Source: Georgenia satyanarayanai | Lineage (GTDB): Bacteria; Actinomycetota; Actinomycetes; Actinomycetales; Actinomycetaceae | Length of the DNA: 64,000 bases | Assembly: GCF_900116375.1 (NCBI RefSeq) | Contig: NZ_UETB01000011.1 | Span: 51,110 to 115,109 of the forward strand | Reading direction: 5' to 3' | In this document: piece by piece, positions 46,088-54,010 of the stretch | Position numbering within the stretch: position 1 is the first letter of the stretch | How the letters are laid out: each line of letters starts with the position of its first letter | Notes under the pieces: generated by a model | Seen by the model: only the letters and a program-made list of their open reading frames with translations | Database searches by the model: none | What the model was told of the DNA's origin: nothing | Translations under genes and position numbers: made by a program

Positions 46088-48790
46088 TCAGTCCACGGGG
46101 AACAGGGAGACGTACACGCTGCTGGTGTAGGCACCCGGCTCGGTGTCCACGGGGGTGTCGAGCACGAGCGCGGCACCGAGGGTGGTGGAACCGTGGCGGC
46201 CCTCGCGGTCGGCGGACGCGAGCGTCGCCGCCGCCGCGAGCCCGGGACCGTCGTCGAGGGACGTGGCCACCCGGCTGCCGGCCGTCACGCCGGGCCTCGG
46301 GGTGAGCACGGAGGGCACCCACCCGAGGTGGTCTGCCGTGATGGAGCGTCCGCCGGAGGTGAACGAGTCCGCCTGCCCGGTGACGGACCAGCCGCCCACG
46401 CCGGCCTGCTGCGCGGTGCGGGAGTCGCTCACCGTGATGTCGGGGAGCGCACCCGTCAGGCGCAGCCGGTCACCGCGGTGGTCCGGCTCCGAGAGCCCGA
46501 CGGCGTCGCCGTAGTCGCCCACGGTGAGGGCCAGGACGCCGTCCTCCCGCTCGGGGATCTCCGCCTCGACGGGGATCCCGGCGCTGGTGTCCGCGGCGAA
46601 GAGGCGGGGCAGGAAGTCGATGAGGGACTTCTGCCACACGTCCCAGCTGTGCGGGCCGGGGATGATCGAGGCGAACTCGTGGTCGATGCCCCGCTCGGTG
46701 AGCCCGGCGATCATCCCGAGGGTGGCCTGGTAGGTGAAGTCCTGGATGTCACCGCTGTAGACGCGCAGGAGCGTCGTGCCCGCGTTGATGGCCTCGACGT
46801 CGGCGTCCGCCGGCGGCGCGCTGAACGCGGAGAAGGCGCCGATGTAGGCGAACTCGCCCGGGTGGGTGTACAGCGTCGACATCGCGTGCCCGGACCCCAT
46901 CGAGAGCCCCGCCAGGGCGCGGTCCTCGGGGTCGGAGCTCACGTGGTATTCGGACTCGACCGCCGGGACGAGACGCTGGAGGATCTCGTTGGGGTAGTTG
47001 ACGCCGTTGCCGTTGGCCATGACGACGACCATCGGGACGATGGTGCCCTTGCGGTAGTGGTTGTCGAGGATCTGGGGGGCGAAGCCGACCTCGACCCAGT
47101 CCGCCCACGTCTGGCCGCCTCCGTGCTGGAGGAAGAAGACCGGGTAGGGCTCCTCGCGGCCGGGGTCGTAGTCCGGCGGGGTCCAGACGTAGGCCGAGCG
47201 CTCCTGCTCACCGGCGGTGCTCGTGTACGTCATGACCTCGACGTCGCCGCGCTGGTCGGCGGGGACGTTGCCGGTGTACTCGCCGCGGATGCCGTCACCC
47301 GGCACGTAGAAGGTGCTCCAGTTCGGCTCCGAGACGACGCTCGTCGGGTTCGCGGTGTCCTTGTGGTCCACGCCGTCGACGATGAGCTTGTAGTAGTACG
47401 AGCCACCCTCGAGGGGGCCGAGGGTCAGACGCCAGCGGTCCCCGTGCTTGACGAGCGGGATGCGCAACCAGTTGCCCTGCGCGCCCCAGTTCGCCCAGAT
47501 CCGCACGTCCTTCGCGTCGGCGAACTCGGTGCCCGTCTCGAAGGTGACGATGCCGTTCTCGTCGATCCAGGGTGTGGGCGTCGTGCCCGGCTCCGGCAGG
47601 GAGTGCAGCCCGTCGACGGGGAGGTGGCCCTCGCTCGGGCCGTCGTCCGCGACGTCCTGGAAGAGCCGGGGCGCGAAGTCGTGCAGGTTCTGCTGCCACG
47701 TGTCCCAGGTGCCGCCGCTCCCCGGCGTGACGCCGTCGAACTGGTGGTCGACGCCGGCGGCGTCGAGCTTGTCGAGGAGACTGACCGTCCGGTTGTAGGC
47801 CGGGTCGGTCGTGTTGCCGACGTACAGGCGCAGGAGGTCGGTGCTCTCGTTGACCTGCTCGGCCTTGCGGGCGCTGATGCTGCTCACCAGGCTGCCGGAC
47901 AGCGAACCCACGTGGGAGAACTCCCCGGTGTCGGTGAGCAGGAGGTTGAGGGCCTGGGACGCCCCCCGACCGATCCCGGCGATCGCCTGGTCGGCCGGGT
48001 CGTCGGACACGTTGAAGCCGTCCCGGGCGGCCGGCAGGAGGTTGTCGAGGACCTCGGCGCGAGCGTCGCCCACGGAGCCGTCGCCCATGACGACGACCAT
48101 CGGCTCGATCTCGCCCTCGACGGCGAGGTTGTCGAGGATCTGGACGGCACGTCCGAGCTCGGCCCACTCGCGGTGGCTCTGGCCCTCGTCCTGCAGCAGG
48201 TACAGGACGGGGTAGGGCTCGGTGCGCTCGGCGTCGTACCCGGGCGGCGTCCACACGAGGGCGGACCGCTCGTCCTCGGTCACCGTGCTCTCGTAGCCGA
48301 TCGTCTCGACCTGCCCGCCGGTGGGGACGTCGGCGAGCCACTGCGCTGACTCCCCGGGGACGAAGAAGGTGTTCCACGTCGGCTTCGACGTGACCTGCTG
48401 CGGCACGTCGGGGTTGTCGAAGCCGATGACCTCGCCGTCGACGACGGCCTCGTACTGGTAGTAGTACAGGCCGGGCTCGAGCGGGCCGATCGTCGCGTTC
48501 CACGTGCCTCCGCTGAGGCCGGTGTTGAGCTGGGCCCACGTCTTGCCGGGGCCGAAGTTGCCGGCGACGGCGACGACGTCCGGCGTCGCCTGCCCGGTCG
48601 CCTCCTGGACGGCCGCGTCGGGGATGGAGAAGCGGTGCAGGTCCTCGGCCGGTTCCCAGATCCACGGGTCCTCGGCCGCGGCGGCCCCCGAGCCGGCCGC
48701 GACGAGCCCCGCGCCGACCAGTGCGGCCGATGCCAGTGCTCCGACTCCTCTGCGGGTGCGACTACGGTGCCGCACGTCGTGATGTCTCAC
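46088..48790 (-). CDS. Secreted tandem esterase (feruloyl/xylan-type), first module degenerate
   Basis: 900 residues from GTG 48790 (after GGGAG), with an Arg-rich signal peptide ending AAAAEDP. Two copies of an E-set/CBM48-like domain plus esterase-D alpha/beta-hydrolase follow. The second has GLSMGSG (nucleophile Ser, about 628) and GPHSWDVW (His, about 713). The first reads GIGRGAS and GSGGTWDTW at these positions, lacking both residues. A C-terminal beta domain (about 745-900) resembles WxL-like surface domains. Probably removes ferulate or acetyl groups from arabinoxylan outside the cell. Confidence 0.88.
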   Translation of the reverse strand: MRHHDVRHRSRTRRGVGALASAALVGAGLVAAGSGAAAAEDPWIWEPAEDLHRFSIPDAAVQEATGQATPDVVAVAGNFGPGKTWAQLNTGLSGGTWNATIGPLEPGLYYYQYEAVVDGEVIGFDNPDVPQQVTSKPTWNTFFVPGESAQWLADVPTGGQVETIGYESTVTEDERSALVWTPPGYDAERTEPYPVLYLLQDEGQSHREWAELGRAVQILDNLAVEGEIEPMVVVMGDGSVGDARAEVLDNLLPAARDGFNVSDDPADQAIAGIGRGASQALNLLLTDTGEFSHVGSLSGSLVSSISARKAEQVNESTDLLRLYVGNTTDPAYNRTVSLLDKLDAAGVDHQFDGVTPGSGGTWDTWQQNLHDFAPRLFQDVADDGPSEGHLPVDGLHSLPEPGTTPTPWIDENGIVTFETGTEFADAKDVRIWANWGAQGNWLRIPLVKHGDRWRLTLGPLEGGSYYYKLIVDGVDHKDTANPTSVVSEPNWSTFYVPGDGIRGEYTGNVPADQRGDVEVMTYTSTAGEQERSAYVWTPPDYDPGREEPYPVFFLQHGGGQTWADWVEVGFAPQILDNHYRKGTIVPMVVVMANGNGVNYPNEILQRLVPAVESEYHVSSDPEDRALAGLSMGSGHAMSTLYTHPGEFAYIGAFSAFSAPPADADVEAINAGTTLLRVYSGDIQDFTYQATLGMIAGLTERGIDHEFASIIPGPHSWDVWQKSLIDFLPRLFAADTSAGIPVEAEIPEREDGVLALTVGDYGDAVGLSEPDHRGDRLRLTGALPDITVSDSRTAQQAGVGGWSVTGQADSFTSGGRSITADHLGWVPSVLTPRPGVTAGSRVATSLDDGPGLAAAATLASADREGRHGSTTLGAALVLDTPVDTEPGAYTSSVYVSLFPVD

Positions 48791-48947
48791 GGTTACTCCC
48801 AATCGGTCGATGCGTGCGTCGGTGCACGCAGTGTCGACGCGTGCGCTGCACGCGTGTGTCGCCCGGGGCCGTGCGCCAGGTACGGCGCTGAGGCGCCAAG
48901 CTGGAGAGGGCCACGTGTCATTCGGCAACCGTGGGTGTCGGCCGATC

Positions 48948-48959
48948 TACAACGTCGTA
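48948..48959. promoter_or_regulatory. LacI-type operator O1
   Basis: TACAACGTCGTA, an imperfect palindrome (one mismatched pair) centred on CG. Located 158 bases upstream of the esterase start in the divergent region; preceded by CATTCGGCAAC, which is repeated upstream of O2. Confidence 0.65.
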
Positions 48960-49011
48960 AATTGCCCCCGCGACACAGGATGGTGGCGGTCACATCCCCG
49001 TGTCAAGGGTC

Positions 49012-49040
49012 TTGACAGGCTCGGGTGTGACCGGCAGCAT
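49012..49040 (+). promoter_or_regulatory. Promoter of the sugar-uptake operon
   Basis: TTGACA (49012) and CAGCAT (49035) are separated by 17 bases. O2 begins about ten bases beyond the predicted start point, well placed for repression. Confidence 0.5.
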
Positions 49041-49056
49041 TTCGGCAACACAGTTC

Positions 49057-49068
49057 TACAACGTCGTA
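49057..49068. promoter_or_regulatory. LacI-type operator O2
   Basis: TACAACGTCGTA identical to O1 and followed by the same AA, just downstream of the predicted -10. Confidence 0.65.
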
Positions 49069-49087
49069 AAAGGCCTGGTGACGGACC

Positions 49088-49099
49088 TGCAACGTCGTA
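49088..49099. promoter_or_regulatory. LacI-type operator O3
   Basis: TGCAACGTCGTA, one change from O1/O2, 31 bases (about three helical turns) after O2. Confidence 0.55.
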
Positions 49100-49137
49100 G
49101 ACACGGAAATGGCCACCTCACAGGGGAGGACGGCGGG

Positions 49138-49218
49138 ATGACGACGATCGTCAGCACGGGCGGCGAGGTGGTACGCACGTACCAGCGGGTCGCTGGACCG
49201 GGCGCGGGTGCTGCATGA
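49138..49218 (+). CDS. Possible 26-residue leader peptide of the sugar operon
   Basis: MTTIVSTGGEVVRTYQRV begins eight bases after a strong GGGGAGG, and its TGA overlaps the ATG of the first permease (ATGA). The permease itself has a poor ribosome site, so this short frame may deliver ribosomes by coupling. Real translation is unproven. Confidence 0.4.
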   Translation: MTTIVSTGGEVVRTYQRVAGPGAGAA

Positions 49219-50204
49219 GCACCGACACGACCAGCACGGCGCCGGCGGCGCCGCCGGTGAGCCGGGCTGCGGTGGTCCCGCCGCGACCACGCGGGCTGGC
49301 CGGCCTCAAGCGCCTGCTGTACTCGCAGAAGCTGGCGCCCTACTTCTTCATCGCCCCGTTCGTCATCACCCTGGCGGTGTTCTGGACGGTGCCGCTCGTG
49401 CGGGCGTTCACGCTGAGCACGCAGGAGGTGCTGTACGGGGACACCACCTTCGTCGGCGCCGACAACTACCGGCGCCTCCTCGGGGACCGCGTCTTCTGGC
49501 AGGCCATGTACAACAGCGTGCGGTACATGGTGCTCACGCTCGTCCTGCTCATCCCGATCCCGATGGTGCTGGCAGCGGTCATCAACTCCAGGATCGGCAG
49601 TCCTCGGGTCAAGTCGTTCTTCAAGGCCTCGATGTTCGTCCCTGCACTGACCTCCGTCGTCGTCGCCGGCATCATCTTCCGGCTCATGTTCGCGGAGACC
49701 GGGACCGGTCTGATGAACCAGGTCATCGGCTTCTTCGGCCTCGGGCCGGTGCGGTGGCTGCGAGAGGACATTCCCGGCCTCGTCGCCCTCCTGTCGCTCG
49801 CGATGTGGCGGTACACCGGCGTCAACGTCATGTACTTCCTCGCCGGGATGCAGTCGATCCCCACGGAGTACTACGAGGCCGCGTCGATCGACGGCGCCAA
49901 CAAGGTCCAGCAGTTCTTCCGGATCACCGTCCCGAACCTCAAGCCCACCCTCGTCTACGTCACGACGATCAGCATCTACGGCGGCCTGGCGATGTTCCTC
50001 GAGAGCTTCATGCTCTACGCCGGCAACGGCTCCCCGAACAACCAGGGCCTGACGGTCGTCGGATACCTCTACCGGCGCGGCATCGAGGAGAACGACATCG
50101 GCTTCGCCTCCGCCGTCGGGGTCGTGCTCCTCGTCGTCATCATGGCGATCAACATGACGAACCTGACGCTGTCCGGCGTGTTCCGCAAGGAGCGGGTCCG
50201 ATGA
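49215..50204 (+). CDS. ABC sugar transporter permease 1
   Basis: 329 residues with six membrane helices after a 30-residue cytoplasmic tail. EYYEAASIDGANKVQQFFRITVPNLKP is the EAA loop that contacts the ATPase. It belongs to the MalF-like family of carbohydrate permeases (CUT1), and pairs with the next gene. No ATPase gene is present; such systems often share a distant MsiK-type ATPase. First confident gene of a nine-gene operon. Confidence 0.92.
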   Translation: MSTDTTSTAPAAPPVSRAAVVPPRPRGLAGLKRLLYSQKLAPYFFIAPFVITLAVFWTVPLVRAFTLSTQEVLYGDTTFVGADNYRRLLGDRVFWQAMYNSVRYMVLTLVLLIPIPMVLAAVINSRIGSPRVKSFFKASMFVPALTSVVVAGIIFRLMFAETGTGLMNQVIGFFGLGPVRWLREDIPGLVALLSLAMWRYTGVNVMYFLAGMQSIPTEYYEAASIDGANKVQQFFRITVPNLKPTLVYVTTISIYGGLAMFLESFMLYAGNGSPNNQGLTVVGYLYRRGIEENDIGFASAVGVVLLVVIMAINMTNLTLSGVFRKERVR

Positions 50205-51067
50205 GTGCACCGGCTCGGCGCAGAGAGAAGCACCCGCTCCCCAGGGGCCTGTACCGGACGATCCAGACGCTCTTCCTCGTCACCCTGGCCGTCATCGTCC
50301 TCGTCCCTCTCGTCGCCATCTTCGTGGGGACGTTCCAGGACGGCAACGAGGTCATCCGCAAGGGCATCACCTTCAGCATCGACGTCAGCTCCCTGTCGCT
50401 CGACAACTACGTCATGCTCCTCACCGACTCCGGCGGGTACTTCCGCTGGTTCCTCAACAGCCTCGTGCTCACCGTCGTGCAGGTCGTCGGGACGCTGCTC
50501 GTCAGCTCCTTCGTGGCGTACGGCTTCGCCATGTACGACTTCCGGGGCAAGAACGTCGGCTTCGTCGCCGTCCTGCTCCTCATGACGGTGCCGTTCGAGA
50601 TCATGATGCTCCCGCTGTACATCCTCGTGAACGACGTCGGGCTCGTCGACAGCTACGCCGTCGTCGTCATCCCCTTCCTCGCTGCCGCGGTGACGATCTT
50701 CTTCTTCCGTCAGTACTTCCTCGGGATCCCTCACGAGCTGCTCGAGGCGGGGCGCGTGGACGGCGTGACGGAGTTCGGGATCTTCTTCCGCCTCGTGCTG
50801 CCGATCGCGCGGCCGGCATTCGCGGCGATGGCGATCCTCAACGGGATGATCGTGTGGAACAACTTCCTGTGGCCGCTCCTGGTGCTGCGCTCGCCGGAGA
50901 AGTTCACCCTGCCGATCGGCCTCAACACCCTGCTCACACCGCACGGGAACAACTACGAGCTGCTGATCATCGGCGCCTTCGTCTCGGTGCTCCCGATCCT
51001 CGTGCTCTTCATCCTCTTCCAGCGGTTCTTCATCGCTGGGATGACAGCCGGAGCCCTCAAGGGCTGA
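50201..51067 (+). CDS. ABC sugar transporter permease 2
   Basis: 288 residues, MalG-like, six helices. HELLEAGRVDGVTEFGIFFRLVLPIARP is the EAA loop. Starts within the stop of permease 1 (ATGA). Together they form the channel for an oligosaccharide, likely arabino- or xylo-oligosaccharide given the downstream glycosidases. ATG 50201 is the only start upstream of the first helix with coupling. Confidence 0.92.
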   Translation: MSAPARRREKHPLPRGLYRTIQTLFLVTLAVIVLVPLVAIFVGTFQDGNEVIRKGITFSIDVSSLSLDNYVMLLTDSGGYFRWFLNSLVLTVVQVVGTLLVSSFVAYGFAMYDFRGKNVGFVAVLLLMTVPFEIMMLPLYILVNDVGLVDSYAVVVIPFLAAAVTIFFFRQYFLGIPHELLEAGRVDGVTEFGIFFRLVLPIARPAFAAMAILNGMIVWNNFLWPLLVLRSPEKFTLPIGLNTLLTPHGNNYELLIIGAFVSVLPILVLFILFQRFFIAGMTAGALKG

Positions 51068-51088
51068 CCCAACACAAGGAGTCATGAC

Positions 51089-52423
51089 ATGACCACACGA
51101 CAGAGTCTGCGGACGGTGGCCGCTGCGGGCCTCGCCGGCATGATGCTCGCCGCCTGCGGTGGCGGTGGTGACGGGGACACCGAGGGCGCGGACGTCGGCG
51201 ACGGACCGGTTCCCCTCGAGATGTGGGTCTTCGCCGAGCTGCACGGCACCTACTACGAGGAGATGGCCGAGCGGTGGAACGAGGAGAACCCCGACCGGCA
51301 GATCGACCTCGACATCACCGTCTACCCCTACCAGGACATGCACAACAACCTGCAGCTGGCGGTCAACTCCGGCTCGGGGCTGCCCGACGTCGTCGACATC
51401 GAGGTGAGCAAGTTCTCCAACTTCGTGCGCGGCTCCAACCCGCCGCTGGCCGACCTCACCGCCGCCGCCGACCCGTACGCCGGGGACGTCGTGCAGGCAC
51501 GGCTCGACCTCTACAGCCGTGACGGGGTGGTCTACGGCTTCCCCACGCACGTCGGCGCGATGGTCGCGTTCTACAACACCGAGCTGCTCGAGGGCGCCGG
51601 CATCGACTACACGACGATCGAGACGTGGGAGGACTTCGAGGAGGCGGGCGCGTCCTACAGCGAGAGCACCGGCAAGAGCTTCGGCGTGGCGCCCACCGAG
51701 GTCTCCTTCGTCTCCTCGCTCGCCCTGTCCCAGGTGGGTGGCAACCTCTTCGACGAGAACGGGGAGGTCGCCGTCGACAGCCCCGAGGTGACCGAGGCGC
51801 TCGAGCTGCTCAGCGGCCTCCAGGAGGCCGGGGCGACCTCGACGATCCCCGGCGGGAGCCCGGACACCGAGGAGGCCTTCGGCGTCATCAACGACGGCGA
51901 GTACGCCGCCATCGTCTACCCCGCCTGGTACACCTCGCGCTTCGTCGACTACATGCCCGACCTCGCCGGCAAGATCGCGATCGCCCCGGCCCCCGTCCTC
52001 GAGGGCGGCGAGGTCGCGACCATCGGCGGCGGTGGGACGGGCACCTCGGTGCTCGCCGACTCCCCGCACGCCGAGATCGCCGCCGACTGGCTCGCCTTCG
52101 CCAAGCTCTCCCCCGAGGCGAACGTCGCCGTGTGGGAGACACTCGGGTTCGACCCGGTGAGCATGGCGGTCTGGGAGGACGAGGAGGTCACCCGCGACGA
52201 GGACAACAAGTTCAACCAGTACTTCCAGACGAACCTCTTCGACGTCCTCCTCGAGGTCCGCGACGACATCGGCCACTTCGAGGGCTTCACCCACCCCGAC
52301 TTCCCGACCGTCGACAGCATGTTCACCACCGTCACCCTCACGGAGATCTTCGAGAACGGCGTCCCCGTCGCGGACGCCCTCGCCCAGGCGCAGAGCGACC
52401 TGGAGAACCAGCTCGGCCGGTGA
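51089..52423 (+). CDS. Extracellular sugar-binding lipoprotein
   Basis: 444 residues. The signal ends in the lipobox MLAACGG (Cys about 24), so it is lipid-anchored outside the membrane. A type 1 solute-binding fold follows, with GSGLPDVVDIEVSKF and a late EANVAVWETLGFDPVS segment. It captures the oligosaccharide for the two permeases. An AAGGAG ribosome site lies before the ATG, 21 bases after permease 2. Confidence 0.93.
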   Translation: MTTRQSLRTVAAAGLAGMMLAACGGGGDGDTEGADVGDGPVPLEMWVFAELHGTYYEEMAERWNEENPDRQIDLDITVYPYQDMHNNLQLAVNSGSGLPDVVDIEVSKFSNFVRGSNPPLADLTAAADPYAGDVVQARLDLYSRDGVVYGFPTHVGAMVAFYNTELLEGAGIDYTTIETWEDFEEAGASYSESTGKSFGVAPTEVSFVSSLALSQVGGNLFDENGEVAVDSPEVTEALELLSGLQEAGATSTIPGGSPDTEEAFGVINDGEYAAIVYPAWYTSRFVDYMPDLAGKIAIAPAPVLEGGEVATIGGGGTGTSVLADSPHAEIAADWLAFAKLSPEANVAVWETLGFDPVSMAVWEDEEVTRDEDNKFNQYFQTNLFDVLLEVRDDIGHFEGFTHPDFPTVDSMFTTVTLTEIFENGVPVADALAQAQSDLENQLGR

Positions 52424-52464
52424 CCCCGGCCGACGTCCACCACCCCCATCGAACGGAGCAAGGA

Positions 52465-52533
52465 ATGAGAGTCACCGGGCATGCCCGCACCGCGACGACC
52501 GGAGGGCCGGCTCGTGCTCGACGCACACGTTAA
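52465..52533 (+). CDS. Possible 22-residue leader overlapping the GH51 start
   Basis: MRVTGHARTATTGGPARARR starts directly behind GGAGCAAGGA, the only good ribosome site in the gap. It runs in a different frame across the GH51 start at 52481. It could be a coupling or regulatory leader, or the sign of an indel at the GH51 N-terminus. Confidence 0.3.
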   Translation: MRVTGHARTATTGGPARARRTR

Positions 52534-54010
52534 GTTCCACGGCGACGACGTCGTCGCGCCCGTCAACCGTCGCCTCTTCGGCTCCTTCGCCGAGCACATG
52601 GGGCGCTGCGTCTACACGGGCATCTACGAGCCGGGCCACCCGGAGGCGGACGAGAACGGCTTCCGCCGGGACGTGCTCGCGCTCGTGCGGGAGATGGGGG
52701 TGTCGATGGTGCGGTACCCGGGCGGCAACTTCGTGTCCGGGTACCGCTGGGAGGACGGGGTGGGGCCGGTCGAGGAGCGCCCCCGCCGCCTCGACCTCGC
52801 GTGGCGCTCGACGGAGACCAACGCCTTCGGTCTCAACGAGTTCATGGCGTGGGCGCGGGTGGCCGAGGTCGAGCCGATGATGGCCGTCAACCTCGGTACC
52901 CGAGGGATCGCGGAGGCGCTCGACCTGCTCGAGTACGCCAACCACCCCGCGGGCACCGAGCTGTCCGACCGGCGCGTCGCGCACGGGGTGGCCGAGCCGC
53001 ACGGCATCCGGCTCTGGTGCCTGGGCAACGAGATGGACGGACCCTGGCAGCTGGGTCACAAGACGGCCGAGGAGTACGGCCGGCTCGCCGCCGAGACGGC
53101 CCGTGCCATGCGCCAGCTCGACCCGGACCTCGAGCTCGTCGCGTGCGGCAGCTCGGGCCGCGGCATGGCGACCTTCGGGGCCTGGGAGGCGACGGTCCTC
53201 GAGCACACCTACGAGCTCGTCGACTTCATCTCGGCACATGCGTACTACCAGCGGGTGGGGGACGACGACGCGAGCTTCCTCGCCTCGTCGGTCGACATGG
53301 CGCGGTTCATCGACGACGTCACCTCCACGGCCGACCACGTCGGGGCGCGGCTGAACTCGTCGAAGAAGATCACCATCTCCTTCGACGAGTGGAACGTCTG
53401 GTACCAGCGTGAGCTGGAGATCCCGCCCGGCTGGCCGGAGGCGCCCGCGCTGAGCGAGGACGACTACACGGTGGTCGACGCCGTCGTCGTCGGGTCCCTG
53501 CTCATCACCCTGCTCGGGCACGCCGACCGGGTGACCGCGGCCTGCCAGGCGCAGCTGGTCAACACGATCAGCCCGATCCGCGCCGAGGCCGGGGGTCCGG
53601 CCTGGCGGCAGGCCACCTTCCACCCCTTCGCCGAGACGGCACGTCACGCCCGTGGCCGCGTGCTGCGGCCCCGCACCACCGTCCCCACCATGGCGACCGA
53701 GCGGTACGGGCAGGTCCCCGTCGTGGACTGCGTCGCCACCCACGACGCCGACGCCGGGACGGTGGCGGTCTTCGCGGTCAACCGCAGCCCCGACCAGCCG
53801 GTGACCGTGCACGTCGACATCGCCGAGCTGTCCCCGGCGGGTGCGGTCGACGCCGTCGTCCTGCACGACGACGACCTCACCGCGGCCAACAGCGCCGACC
53901 ACCCCGACCGCGTCCGCCCCCAGCCCCTGGCCGCGGACCTCGAGGAGGGGGTGCTCCACCTGACGCTGCCGCCGGCGTCGTGGGCCCGCGCACTGGTCGG
54001 GCCGGCATGA
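52481..54010 (+). CDS. abfA: GH51 alpha-L-arabinofuranosidase
   Basis: 509 residues. RLFGSFAEHMGRCVYTGIYEPGHP and MVRYPGGNFVSGYRWEDGVGP are strong GH51 signatures. The acid/base Glu is in LGNEMDG (about 184), the nucleophile Glu in SFDEWNVWY (about 303). A beta-sandwich ends the protein. No signal peptide: it acts inside on imported arabino-oligosaccharides, releasing L-arabinose. The ATG lacks a good ribosome site of its own. Coupled to the GH3 gene by ATGA. Confidence 0.93.
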   Translation: MPAPRRPEGRLVLDAHVKFHGDDVVAPVNRRLFGSFAEHMGRCVYTGIYEPGHPEADENGFRRDVLALVREMGVSMVRYPGGNFVSGYRWEDGVGPVEERPRRLDLAWRSTETNAFGLNEFMAWARVAEVEPMMAVNLGTRGIAEALDLLEYANHPAGTELSDRRVAHGVAEPHGIRLWCLGNEMDGPWQLGHKTAEEYGRLAAETARAMRQLDPDLELVACGSSGRGMATFGAWEATVLEHTYELVDFISAHAYYQRVGDDDASFLASSVDMARFIDDVTSTADHVGARLNSSKKITISFDEWNVWYQRELEIPPGWPEAPALSEDDYTVVDAVVVGSLLITLLGHADRVTAACQAQLVNTISPIRAEAGGPAWRQATFHPFAETARHARGRVLRPRTTVPTMATERYGQVPVVDCVATHDADAGTVAVFAVNRSPDQPVTVHVDIAELSPAGAVDAVVLHDDDLTAANSADHPDRVRPQPLAADLEEGVLHLTLPPASWARALVGPA

